From a virus, in IMG/VR virus record IMGVR_UViG_3300037296_000061, positions 1-43,551 of that record: a stretch of DNA of 43,551 nt, one strand, 5' to 3'. How positions within the stretch are numbered: position 1 is the stretch's first letter; every line of letters starts with the position of its first letter. A program made the position numbers and the translations under genes. The notes under the pieces are model-generated. The model saw only the letters and a program-made list of their open reading frames with translations, was not told where the DNA came from and did no database searches. Shown piece after piece: positions 26,028 through 34,002 of this stretch.

Positions 26028-26464
26028 AGCTTTGCCTCACTATCTCGGTTTCTGCTCTCCACTTCGCGAGCTGTACTACTCAAACAATCTCTATTACCTA
26101 AGAGATCAGCACTCACACCCATTTGGTCAGCTATCAACTGCTGCAACGCCTCACCAATCCCCACACCTTGCGTCTTGGGCTTAGCTCTAAATAGCATCAC
26201 ATCATCGTCGGTTAGCATATCGTTGATGGTAATGCGCATCTGACTGCTAGGGTTACTCACATCATTCTGTGATAGTTCGGCTGGCGCAGACTCTAAGCTC
26301 TCACGTATCAACTCACCGTTGGCAGTATTCACCATCATGGTTGCTGGCGCGTCTTCGCTACTCGTAAAGCTGTACAGATACTCAGTGACAGTCATGCCCT
26401 GCTCACTCAGGCTGACCGCTTCGGCTTGACCATTCATAAGTAAGTCGATGTTCATATTATCCAT
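26024..26464 (-). CDS. Acidic protein of accessory cassette, unknown
   Basis: The product is 146 aa from the ATG at 26464, which follows AAGGA and overlaps the previous stop by 8 bases; an upstream in-frame start would overlap much more. It is acidic and Met/Ser-rich, with a mid section MRITINDMLTDDDVMLFRAK and a helix EALQQLIADQMGVSADLLG. No recognised family. It ends in an ATGA overlap with the 73-aa gene. Confidence 0.5.
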   Translation of the reverse strand: MDNMNIDLLMNGQAEAVSLSEQGMTVTEYLYSFTSSEDAPATMMVNTANGELIRESLESAPAELSQNDVSNPSSQMRITINDMLTDDDVMLFRAKPKTQGVGIGEALQQLIADQMGVSADLLGNRDCLSSTAREVESRNRDSEAKL

Positions 26465-26732
26465 TCCATCCTTCGTTAATAACATTCTCAAGATAAGCAC
26501 GCTCAGTATTCACGCGCCACAACCATTGCATGTGGGATCTAGTAAAGCCAAGCTGACGACCAGCCATCATAAATCGCTTAGGTGGAATGTTGGCAAGTCC
26601 AGCGTTCAGTCTTGCCAGCGCATCAATAGCGGTTTGCTTGCGGATAGTGCGAGTGATTTGGTTAGCAAAGTAATCTATCCGCAGTAGGATTAACTCCTTA
26701 TCCACTTCACCCCTATTATTAACTGGTATCAC
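26457..26732 (-). CDS. Small basic protein of accessory cassette, HTH-like
   Basis: The product is 91 aa with a GTG start that overlaps the preceding stop by four bases (GTGA). The C-terminal half (PPKRFMMAGRQLGFTRSHMQ then WLWRVNTERAYL) looks like a short helix-turn-helix, and it shares order and key residues with the 73-aa product at 25806-26027. DNA binding is a guess. It is part of the seven-gene unit. Confidence 0.5.
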   Translation of the reverse strand: MIPVNNRGEVDKELILLRIDYFANQITRTIRKQTAIDALARLNAGLANIPPKRFMMAGRQLGFTRSHMQWLWRVNTERAYLENVINEGWNG

Positions 26733-27241
26733 AACTCACCTTCCTTGTTCTTAGGAGCAAACGTATCTAAGAAAGCGGCTCTACAAAAACCATCTCTCTG
26801 ACCTGTTGCCACTTCCTCAACTGCCAAAGCACCAGTTCGATTTATAGAATTTATCTTCACATCATAACCTTTCTGCTTGTGCGTCCAAGTCTGACCTGTT
26901 GATAGTTTAACTTCGGATTGCTTGCCAGCATGAGCAACGTCTGGCGTTCCCATTGCGAAACGGTCTGTGGGTTGTTCTATTTCATCGATACTCTTAGCGG
27001 TCAAATAACCTTGGATAAAAGTAGATGCGATACGCACACCGTCTCTTTCAGGGATGTTCGGCATATTTATATGCGATAGGTTGCGCCTACCTATATTTTC
27101 TAGTGCAATATTAAAGCACTTACGGCAGTAGTCTACATTACCGCTTGCGCGTGCTATTGGGTCGCTTATTAGTCGGTAGTTAATCGCTTGCGTGATAAAC
27201 TCGTGCCGTAAGGCGTCTATCTCTTGTGGGGTTATGGTCAT
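26729..27241 (-). CDS. First protein of accessory cassette, unknown
   Basis: The product is 170 aa. The N-terminal ~95 residues are helical (IDALRHEFITQAINYRLI; Cys at 39 and 42). The last ~55 residues (LSTGQTWTHKQKGYDVKINS then GALAVEEVATG, FCRAAFLDTFAP) read as a small beta-barrel like those appended to phage and plasmid regulatory proteins, though I cannot name a family. It is the first gene behind an extended -10 promoter and ends in a GTGA overlap. The Shine-Dalgarno is weak. Confidence 0.55.
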   Translation of the reverse strand: MTITPQEIDALRHEFITQAINYRLISDPIARASGNVDYCRKCFNIALENIGRRNLSHINMPNIPERDGVRIASTFIQGYLTAKSIDEIEQPTDRFAMGTPDVAHAGKQSEVKLSTGQTWTHKQKGYDVKINSINRTGALAVEEVATGQRDGFCRAAFLDTFAPKNKEGEL

Positions 27242-27281
27242 ATCATTACTCGCTATTAGTAATCGCTAGTGAGGGTGTCAG

Positions 27282-27305
27282 AAGCGCGTCTAGCGTAACG
27301 CGCTT
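27282..27305. other. Hairpin in the leader of the accessory cassette
   Basis: A perfect 8-bp inverted repeat (AAGCGCGT / ACGCGCTT) with an 8-base loop lies between the extended -10 promoter at 27348-27356 and the first gene at 27241. There is no T-run, so it could be an operator or an mRNA leader structure rather than a terminator. Confidence 0.45.
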
Positions 27306-27347
27306 GTCAGTCCTTAGAAGCTATCTAACAACTTATCTGACCTACTT

Positions 27348-27356
27348 ATTATATCA
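27348..27356 (-). promoter_or_regulatory. Extended -10 promoter of accessory cassette
   Basis: The minus strand reads TGATATAAT, a perfect TGn-TATAAT extended -10, 107 bases upstream of the 170-aa gene. The -35 region is poor, as is usual for extended -10 promoters. It sits just downstream of the HNH gene's stop and would drive all seven genes to the terminator at 24772-24796. Confidence 0.55.
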
Positions 27357-27372
27357 CTCCACTGGCAAGTTA

Positions 27373-28005
27373 TCAGAGAAGAAAGCCTTTGCTTTGCATG
27401 TAATCTACAGGGTGTTTAGCGCTCTTTCTAAGATTACAGATACCTCGTAATAGTTGAATGTTTCTATCTGTGTTTTCACCACCAAGAGCAAGTGGTATCA
27501 CATGGTCTAGATGAAAGTCATCCCCAAGCTTTTGATTACAACATGGACACTTACCTTTTTGCAGTTTGTATAACTTTCTAATTATCCCTTTCGATAAAAC
27601 CTCAGCACCTTTGCGACACCTTCTTCGCTGTTTCATCAATCGCACAGCCTCAGGGTTCGCTTGTTTCCATCTCTTACCTGATTCAGCTACTTTCTCTTTA
27701 TTATTTTCTCTGTATTTTTTATTAATTACTTTTCGTCTTTCAGGAAATTTTTCTCTATACTCTCTGGATCTAACCCTATCAATCTCTCTAACTGCTTCGA
27801 TATTCTTTTGACGCCAATCTTTAAGGTAAACAAGCTTCTTATCTCGATTTAATTTTGCGTGGTCACTAACTCTCGCTATCGCACATCTTTTACAATCCCT
27901 CCTAACGCCTCTTGCGTTGTTTCTTTTATAGAAATCAGTTAAAGGCTTCTCGATTAAACACTTTGAACAAACTTGTGTTTCCGTGGTAATATTATCGGCA
28001 GTCAT
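27373..28005 (-). CDS. HNH endonuclease (homing type)
   Basis: The product is 210 aa, starting behind GGAGGACATGAA. The N-terminus has a zinc-finger-like CSKC...CKRC (13-16, 38-41), followed by a long basic helical spacer rich in Arg/Lys (~50-130) that may bind DNA. The C-terminal nuclease domain has CPCC (153-156), HLDHVIPLALGG (165-176), N182 and CNL, an HNH/ICEA-type core. It stands alone between portal and the accessory cassette. The N-terminal finger resembles that of the HNH gene at 19193-20038, so both belong to the same mobile lineage type. Cutting specificity unknown. Confidence 0.88.
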   Translation of the reverse strand: MTADNITTETQVCSKCLIEKPLTDFYKRNNARGVRRDCKRCAIARVSDHAKLNRDKKLVYLKDWRQKNIEAVREIDRVRSREYREKFPERRKVINKKYRENNKEKVAESGKRWKQANPEAVRLMKQRRRCRKGAEVLSKGIIRKLYKLQKGKCPCCNQKLGDDFHLDHVIPLALGGENTDRNIQLLRGICNLRKSAKHPVDYMQSKGFLL

Positions 28006-28035
28006 TTCATGTCCTCCAGTGACATAAGTGATTAG

Positions 28036-28074
28036 AAGCCTTACGTTTTATCAGAACGTAAGGCTTTGTTTTGT
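28036..28074 (+). terminator. Plus-facing hairpin with T-run
   Basis: A perfect 12-bp stem (AAGCCTTACGTT at 28036-28047, complement at 28055-28066) with a 7-base loop is followed on the plus strand by TGTTTTG after TT. The minus strand side is CTAATCAC, not T-rich. It therefore faces against the leftward late operon and would stop antisense transcription. Confidence 0.6.
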
Positions 28075-28091
28075 CTAGCAATTATACCATA

Positions 28092-30350
28092 TTAATCAGC
28101 TCTAAGCGTTTCTATTCCTTGGTTTGCGCCTACTGCTGGACTATCGGGATTAGCTGGCGTGAGTGGTGATGTGTCGCCTGGTAATCCACCAGCTTGATAC
28201 TCTGATTCTTGATTATCAACTACTGGCTGGCTCGCATTGCTTGGCACAACATTATTAGCAGTTGGGAACTCTGGGTCTACGCCGCCTGGTGTTGGTAACT
28301 GATAGCCGGCGCCCTTCATGATTTCGTCAGCAATGGGCGCTATCTGAGGAACCATAGCAATCTTCTCACCTGCCTGCATAGCCGCAAACGCACTGTTGAC
28401 ACCGATTTGTACAGCCTTAGCATCAAGCCCTTTAACTTCACTATCCGCTTTACGCTCTTTAAGCTCAATCTCACGTAGTTTAATATCGTTAGCAGCTTTA
28501 ACCAGCGCGTCTTGTACTGCTTGCTCAATCTGCTGCTGGATCTCTTCGGGCGTCTGCTGCATATCAACGGCTTTCACGTCTTCGATAAACTTCTTCTTAT
28601 TCGGTATATCCATTAGTGACAGCATGTGTGGCAGTGCTGGGGTCATATACTTCTCAGGCAATGCCTTAATGACTTCGCTCAGTGCGTTCAACTGTTGTGC
28701 TCTGTAGCTGTTAGTGCTCGGTACGTCCTCAAGCGCGACTTTCAAGCGAGTCTTGCTGATATCGTTCGATAGATAGACTTGTCCAGTCTCAGGGTCACGC
28801 TCTGGTGCATTGATAACCACTGAGCGCTCTTCTGTGACCGCATCGCCTTCGATAATAATCGTCTGCGGATCTTGCCCTAAGTCATCAATGATGTTTGATA
28901 GCAGTAGCTCACCTAAATGCTTACGCGCCTCTCTAAAGTTATCCATGATATCGGCTAGAGATTGATTGCTCTGCTCAACTTGCAGCTGCTCTTGATAGCC
29001 AGACTGTGCGTTGCCTTTACCTTGAAAAGGGTCAGTAATACCGCTGGTGCGATTGATTGACTCCCTGTTCTCGGCAAGCATCTGATAATGCTGATCAGTC
29101 AACTGGTAGTCGCGGATAATCTCAAAACGCGCACCAGGCTTAGACATATGCGCTTGATTAAGCACGATATCACCATCCGGTCTTGCTGCTTGCTTGCGTA
29201 CTTGCGCGTCAGTCATATCAACAGCGCCTTTGGTGCGCTCCATACGAGTAACAGCCATGCCCCAACGTAGCTTAGCCAATGCGCTATTAAGACTATCTTG
29301 CGAGTATTTCATATCACGCACATAGCCATAAGGTATGCCAGTCGCGTCTTCACGAAAGCCCCAAAATGCCACATAAGGGAAGTGAGTGTGATTGTACGGA
29401 CTTGGTGCATCATGCAATAAATGCGGTCCTAACCAATACGAGCGACGCATACGAGTGACAGTAGCAGTGATAGGCTTGGTCATGCCAGCAGCCACAGCCA
29501 TGACATGATTCTGATTGTCTTCATCATACTCAACGACACGCCCATCTGGCGTCTTGATAACCGTCGCGGCTTCCCATCTGCGATACCACAACTCAAACAC
29601 ACACAGCTCTTTATTGGTTGGATTGTACCAGCGCTCCTCGTGCATCGTATAGCTACGACCATCACCATGTGAGTTAGCAAGTCCTGTACTAGCACCTCCA
29701 TCATAGCTTGGCGACATATGCCATGAGTCAATGCCATGCGTACCCAACTGCATAATCTTCTCTTTATGGTCAGGGAAGGACAAGGCGATACGCTCAGGAC
29801 GTAACCACTTAGCGCGTCTTAACCAACGAGCATCAGACAAGTCAGCTTCCACAGCTCGCATATCCCAATGTATCTCGTTACGATGTATCTTGCGGCAACG
29901 ATAAGGATATTTAAACGGGTCTGTCTCTTTACTCACTTCAACCCAACCAAGACCACACTTGATTTGCGTCTCAAAAGCATCGCTGCACGCTTTATCGGCT
30001 TTACTGTTACGCTCAGCTTGATTGATTTTGTAATTGAGGGCATCTGCTACATCTTGACCACCGACTTCACCATTAGGCGTCACACGCCAATCAGTTCGCA
30101 CGGTCGCCTCATAACCCTGAATAGCTCTGAGCGCTGGACCAATTAAGTTCTCGATAGCAGGCGGTAAGCCAAGATCGCGCTGCTTCTTTAATAACTCGCC
30201 ATCCAATTGATTACCGTCTGCATAATCCATCTCTGAATCTGCAATGTGCCGCCAGCGTGGTTGCTCTTCAATCTCAGCTATAATCTCTTGATACTCAATC
30301 AATGACAATGCTTGGTCATCGGCCGGCGTGTCTGTCACATCAATACTCAT
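28092..30350 (-). CDS. Portal protein, P22-like
   Basis: The product is 752 aa, in the range of P22-type portals (~700 aa). Typical blocks are present: PRWRHIADSEMDYADGNQ, then ENLIGPALRAIQGYEAT, then AERNSKADKACSDAFETQIK and GLGWVEVSKETDPFKYPYRC, and a mid section with YGYVRDMKYSQDSLNSALAK. The C-terminal ~150 residues are Gln/Ala-rich helical (EEIQQQIEQAVQDALVKAAN) as in the portal barrel. Twelve portal subunits form the DNA entry vertex and bind terminase. The gene begins 11 bases after the terminase gene. Family call is strong. Confidence 0.88.
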   Translation of the reverse strand: MSIDVTDTPADDQALSLIEYQEIIAEIEEQPRWRHIADSEMDYADGNQLDGELLKKQRDLGLPPAIENLIGPALRAIQGYEATVRTDWRVTPNGEVGGQDVADALNYKINQAERNSKADKACSDAFETQIKCGLGWVEVSKETDPFKYPYRCRKIHRNEIHWDMRAVEADLSDARWLRRAKWLRPERIALSFPDHKEKIMQLGTHGIDSWHMSPSYDGGASTGLANSHGDGRSYTMHEERWYNPTNKELCVFELWYRRWEAATVIKTPDGRVVEYDEDNQNHVMAVAAGMTKPITATVTRMRRSYWLGPHLLHDAPSPYNHTHFPYVAFWGFREDATGIPYGYVRDMKYSQDSLNSALAKLRWGMAVTRMERTKGAVDMTDAQVRKQAARPDGDIVLNQAHMSKPGARFEIIRDYQLTDQHYQMLAENRESINRTSGITDPFQGKGNAQSGYQEQLQVEQSNQSLADIMDNFREARKHLGELLLSNIIDDLGQDPQTIIIEGDAVTEERSVVINAPERDPETGQVYLSNDISKTRLKVALEDVPSTNSYRAQQLNALSEVIKALPEKYMTPALPHMLSLMDIPNKKKFIEDVKAVDMQQTPEEIQQQIEQAVQDALVKAANDIKLREIELKERKADSEVKGLDAKAVQIGVNSAFAAMQAGEKIAMVPQIAPIADEIMKGAGYQLPTPGGVDPEFPTANNVVPSNASQPVVDNQESEYQAGGLPGDTSPLTPANPDSPAVGANQGIETLRAD

Positions 30351-30361
30351 ATCTCAATCCT

Positions 30362-31978
30362 CTACATTACGCGCCAGTCGTCAGCGTCTTGTTCTTCGTA
30401 AGTGTCTGTTTTATCTGACCGATCCAGCAAGCCAGCCTCTTTTGCTTGTGCGTGTTGTCTAATAGCGTCGGCTGCTTCTGAGCAACCGTTGGCTTTGTTT
30501 GGTCTGTTCGCATAGCGATTGTCTTTACTGCTAAATACTTTCTTATAACCTTCGAGTCGCTTAATACCTAGCTGGCAGGCAAGCTCATCGAAGTAATAAC
30601 CTTTCATTGCAGCGCGAGTCTGTTGTATGCCGTTCATTAGCTCGCTGATTGCTGGCACGACTTCAAAGGCTTCACCCGGCATTAAGTCTTCTAACATCTC
30701 GCGTGTTGATTTGTTGGTATCTGATAGTCGTCTATGATCTGCATCATGCGGCAGATAGTGGCGTCCGAACACATAGCCATAGCTTCTCAGCTCTGCGACA
30801 TAGTGTTTCAGCGTCTCGTTGTGTGCTTCGTAGTATCTAATCCACCTATCTTGACCATTCATGTGCTGAAGGAACCATATCGCACAGCCGTCTGAGTTGC
30901 CGATATCCCAAAACGTATCAACCGGCATGTCTAATTCGTCTATGTGAGTAATGCCGCCACGCTTACGTAGCTGTAGCATATCCTTGGCGTAGTAGTGTCC
31001 TTCGGTAGATACTTGAAAAGGCTCGTCGGGAAATGACGGGTACTCTTGCCACATGCGTTCTTCTGCGCCAACAAAGTCACTGTTCTTGATTGCGACGTAC
31101 CAAGCGCGTTGATCGGGGTCGAGTTTCATATCGATACCCATATCACGCTTGGCTATCTGCTCGACTTGATCAAAGTATTCATGCTCTTTATCAGTGATAT
31201 CGACGGTGCGCGAGTTGACACGGTAGTTTGCTTCTTGCCACCACGCATAGAAATGCAGACGATAGTCTTTGCTTGATAGCTTTTTACGCGAGTAGAAGTG
31301 TTTTTGTGCCATCTGAGTAAGGCGAAAGAAGTCACCTTCTCGACCTTCAGCAGTTGACTCAATCACTAAAATACCGTTACCAGGCACAGTAGGGATTGAA
31401 CCAGTCATAACCTCGACGGCTTTGTCTGGATATTTAGCGCAGATTTTGCCAAACTCTGAAATATGCAGACGATGAAACGTACCTGAGCGCATAGATACGC
31501 CCACTTTCATTGACGAGTTATTGTGCGCGAACCTCAATTCGCTTGCGCTATCCTTGACCAGCGGAAAGCGGTCACGTATTTCAATCGGTAAATTCTCATA
31601 AGCAAACTTAACCTTGTCTTGAAATATACTTTCTGCCGCTTTTAAATCCTGAGCGATGATACCGCAACGCTGGTCAGCATTAAATAAAGCATGGTCAAGC
31701 CACAAGATAGCAATCAGCGTGGTAAAACCAAGCTGGCGTGCTTTCAAGATGATATTGCGGTGCCACAATCTATCTACAAACTTGCGCTGTGCTTCATTCG
31801 GCTTGAACGGTACGACATAGCTTTCAGCTTCTACGTCTTCTTCATCATCACCTTTGATCATAATCTTATACAAACAACCACTGAACACACGCCAAATAGG
31901 GTCAGATAGGCAACGTGCTAGCTCTGCCGCATCCGTTGGAAGTGGGTTAAGGGCTGTGTTGTGTACTACGTTAGTCAT
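30362..31978 (-). CDS. Terminase large subunit
   Basis: The product is 538 aa. The ATPase domain has a Walker A variant ARQLGFTT (80-87), a Walker-B-type segment RLHISEFGK (170-178, Glu175) and the coupling motif VIESTAEG (205-212). The nuclease domain has DIGNSDG (358-364), HYLPHDADH (407-415) and a late AADAIRQHA, giving the three acidic sites of a RNase H-like headful or cos nuclease. It pumps DNA into the prohead through the portal. The adjacent small terminase and portal genes confirm the call. The start overlaps the end of the 35-codon frame. Confidence 0.95.
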   Translation of the reverse strand: MTNVVHNTALNPLPTDAAELARCLSDPIWRVFSGCLYKIMIKGDDEEDVEAESYVVPFKPNEAQRKFVDRLWHRNIILKARQLGFTTLIAILWLDHALFNADQRCGIIAQDLKAAESIFQDKVKFAYENLPIEIRDRFPLVKDSASELRFAHNNSSMKVGVSMRSGTFHRLHISEFGKICAKYPDKAVEVMTGSIPTVPGNGILVIESTAEGREGDFFRLTQMAQKHFYSRKKLSSKDYRLHFYAWWQEANYRVNSRTVDITDKEHEYFDQVEQIAKRDMGIDMKLDPDQRAWYVAIKNSDFVGAEERMWQEYPSFPDEPFQVSTEGHYYAKDMLQLRKRGGITHIDELDMPVDTFWDIGNSDGCAIWFLQHMNGQDRWIRYYEAHNETLKHYVAELRSYGYVFGRHYLPHDADHRRLSDTNKSTREMLEDLMPGEAFEVVPAISELMNGIQQTRAAMKGYYFDELACQLGIKRLEGYKKVFSSKDNRYANRPNKANGCSEAADAIRQHAQAKEAGLLDRSDKTDTYEEQDADDWRVM

Positions 31979-32078
31979 TCACGTCGCTCTTACGCTTCTT
32001 ACGCTTGGTGTAAGCGACACAAGCGATATCGATTGGCAATATGACAACCCTAAGTAACCGCGAACGCTTACGCATCAT
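31971..32078 (-). CDS. Small basic peptide bridging terminase genes
   Basis: A 35-codon frame starting with two ATG codons inside the end of the small terminase gene (ATGATGCGTAA junction) and stopping inside the start of the large terminase gene (AATGACTAACG). It reads MMRKRSRLLRVVILPIDIA then CVAYTKRKKRKSDVND: a hydrophobic centre between basic ends. It fills the 89-base gap between the terminase genes completely and overlaps both, as expected of a real coupled gene. It could instead only serve to carry ribosomes to the large subunit start. Function unknown. Confidence 0.5.
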   Translation of the reverse strand: MMRKRSRLLRVVILPIDIACVAYTKRKKRKSDVND

Positions 32079-32772
32079 CATCCTCACTTACGCCAATAGC
32101 GCTAGTCGCTGGCTTGTCATACTCAGGATCATCTTTGACCACACTAAAGGCATTGCCGTTATTAGCAGCAATACTGTGTAGCAATGTGGTGAGTGCATCG
32201 ACCGGTGAGCTATCCATATCATCAAGTCCGTATGCTTGACGCTCTAATGTCACAAGCTTGGTCATGGTGTCTGCAAGCTCTTTCATAACTCGAACATGAT
32301 TAGATAGAGACGTGACACGCTCGTATGCTTCGAGTTGACTGGCATCGACCACTTCTGCTTGTAGTGCCGCAATAAACAAGTCTTCTAAGCGTGCTCTGTT
32401 CTCTGAACCTATTTGTGCTTGTAAGTCATCAAGCAAGGTCATAGATAGCTTTCGAGCTGTACCAATATCTTGGCGATGTGATAAGCGCACGTTAGCTGTG
32501 ATCTGTGCATTCTCTTCGATAGTCATGTCGTCGCTAGATACCATGTCACTTGCCAGCGATTGCACTGCGCGCTCTTGCACGATTGCGTTTGCGCGCTCTT
32601 TAATTCGATTCTTGAGGTCACGCTTCCAACCATGTTTTTTAGCGCGACGCCTAACTGTGCTGTCAGCGACGCCAAAATCTGAGGCTAGTTGAGCGAATGT
32701 GCGTAAGTCTGCGCGATATAAACGCTCAATCTCTTCCCAATCGACCTCGACTTTTTTAACTTTCTTACTCAT
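32068..32772 (-). CDS. Terminase small subunit
   Basis: The product is 234 aa. The ATG at 32772 is chosen because GGAG stands seven bases upstream; the in-frame ATG four codons earlier would place that site inside the gene. Residues ~25-50 are a helix-turn-helix (TFAQLASDFGVADSTVRRRA) that would recognise the packaging site; the middle is helical oligomerisation sequence and the C-terminus is acidic, as expected for contact with the large subunit. It is the first gene behind a terminator and the late-promoter-like element at 32830. The packaging site itself is often within or near this gene but I cannot point to it. Confidence 0.85.
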   Translation of the reverse strand: MSKKVKKVEVDWEEIERLYRADLRTFAQLASDFGVADSTVRRRAKKHGWKRDLKNRIKERANAIVQERAVQSLASDMVSSDDMTIEENAQITANVRLSHRQDIGTARKLSMTLLDDLQAQIGSENRARLEDLFIAALQAEVVDASQLEAYERVTSLSNHVRVMKELADTMTKLVTLERQAYGLDDMDSSPVDALTTLLHSIAANNGNAFSVVKDDPEYDKPATSAIGVSEDDDA

Positions 32773-32829
32773 CACACACTCCAAGCGCCTTTAATAGCTT
32801 GATGTTAGGGTCTGTACGTGAAAAGTGCG

Positions 32830-32843
32830 AACCTTAACGGGGT
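32830..32843 (-). promoter_or_regulatory. Late-promoter-like element, copy A
   Basis: The minus strand reads ACCCCGTTAAGGTT, matching the other two copies at 12 of 14 positions. Downstream, GCAC.TTTT is similar to copy B (GCGCATTTT). It lies 58 bases before the small terminase start and about 80 bases after the terminator at 32925-32951. Confidence 0.55.
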
Positions 32844-32924
32844 GTCATGCACGCTTATGCGCGTAGGCGAGCATGATTAAGCGTTTTTCATTCAACTATT
32901 AAGCAATCACCAATCATCGAGCAC

Positions 32925-32951
32925 AAAAAAACCTCACGTTTAGCGAGGTTT
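32925..32951 (-). terminator. Intrinsic terminator ahead of the late genes
   Basis: The minus strand reads AAACCTC-GCTAAACGT-GAGGTTTTTTT: a 7-bp stem (with A-T extension) and seven T (32931-32925). It separates the 145-aa gene from the late operon. Confidence 0.85.
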
Positions 32952-32979
32952 AGGTGATTGTTATGCGTAAGTTTGCAGG

Positions 32980-33417
32980 TTATGCACAACTACGTGTAGT
33001 GGCTGGCATGTCGTATAGCGTAAATATCTTCTTCAAACCTCTATCCCAAGTGATTGTAACGTCACCACCGTTGGGCAGAAAAGGCATACCAAAGCAGTTG
33101 CCAATATAGGTAATTAAATCATTGGTATCATCTTCGCCGCTATCTTTATACAACACTAAGCCACCAACCATAGCACCAATAAGATACTCAAAGAACACAT
33201 CGTCTGCATCGGCTGCATCAAAAACAAACCTCTTGTTGGTCAATGGCACAGCTCTATCGACACGCGCTGACAAAGGAATATCTGACAAAGTAGAGTGCTC
33301 AGCGTCAAAGTTGTATAACTGCGTATTAACAAACATAGCTTTGACGGTATCATTCACCCAATCTATCGAGCCGTCCTTTATCTTATCCATGGCATTAAAA
33401 TAAAATTGATTATTCAT
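32980..33417 (-). CDS. Paralogue of late structural protein (20100-20507)
   Basis: The product is 145 aa; the ATG at 33417 is preceded by GGAGG, so the upstream in-frame ATG is rejected. It shares with the 135-aa late protein the ordered motifs [IV]DW..DTVK, LSDI.LSAR, LTNK, LYKD, LITYI, PNGGD[VI]TITWD.G...IF.L. It has an extra C-terminal tail (YDMPATTRSCA). Unlike its relative it stands outside the tail block, between the winged-helix gene and the terminator before terminase. It may be a second virion protein or one with a changed role. Function unknown. Confidence 0.6.
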   Translation of the reverse strand: MNNQFYFNAMDKIKDGSIDWVNDTVKAMFVNTQLYNFDAEHSTLSDIPLSARVDRAVPLTNKRFVFDAADADDVFFEYLIGAMVGGLVLYKDSGEDDTNDLITYIGNCFGMPFLPNGGDVTITWDRGLKKIFTLYDMPATTRSCA

Positions 33418-33446
33418 GATTACCTCCATATTATCTTGCTGGCAAG

Positions 33447-33935
33447 TTACGCCTCTTTACTTGTTAACTCAAAGGGCTTTTTATCTATCATAACTCTTAA
33501 CTGCGTGATTTCTTTGCGCATTGCCTTCATTTCACGCCTAGATTGCGCTATCTCTGCGGTTGCTATATGTCCTGCCTGCATATTACTCATCTGCAAAGCC
33601 TCGAACATAAAATATTCGCCCACTGTCATCGCCTCACGTGGCGTAAGCAGTATCACTATATCACCTCTTTTTTCCGATATCGATAAACTCACTGTGCCGT
33701 CATCAAGCTTGGTTTTAGTGATAATGCGCGACTCTGGGTGCTGAATCACTGGCACATAAATACCATTCACCACTCTATCGAGTAGCCCTTCTTCTTCAAG
33801 AATGGATAAACTCTCCGTTATGCTGACTCTTTTTAAGCTGAGCACTGCCTCTAGTGTTGTTCGTGACACAACCTGCCCTTGATTATGCAAATCAATAGCG
33901 GCTTCCAATACCATCTGTTTATTAGTCATCTGCAT
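33447..33935 (-). CDS. Winged-helix DNA-binding protein, candidate late regulator
   Basis: The product is 162 aa, start ATG at 33935 behind GAGG; an upstream TTG is less likely. Residues ~8-62 form a winged helix (VVSRTTLEAVLSLKRVSITE then SLSILEEEGLLDRVVNGIYV). A small beta domain follows (DDGTVSLSISEKRGDIVILL), then a coiled coil (~115-150). It is isolated by an intergenic gap upstream and sits directly ahead of the late operon, the usual place for a phage late-gene activator. That role, and any link to the element at 32830, is inference. Confidence 0.65.
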   Translation of the reverse strand: MQMTNKQMVLEAAIDLHNQGQVVSRTTLEAVLSLKRVSITESLSILEEEGLLDRVVNGIYVPVIQHPESRIITKTKLDDGTVSLSISEKRGDIVILLTPREAMTVGEYFMFEALQMSNMQAGHIATAEIAQSRREMKAMRKEITQLRVMIDKKPFELTSKEA

Positions 33936-34002
33936 GTGATTCAATCCTCAAATTAATATATAATCAACATGCGATAACATTGCTCTGTTACTTGCCAGCC
34001 TA

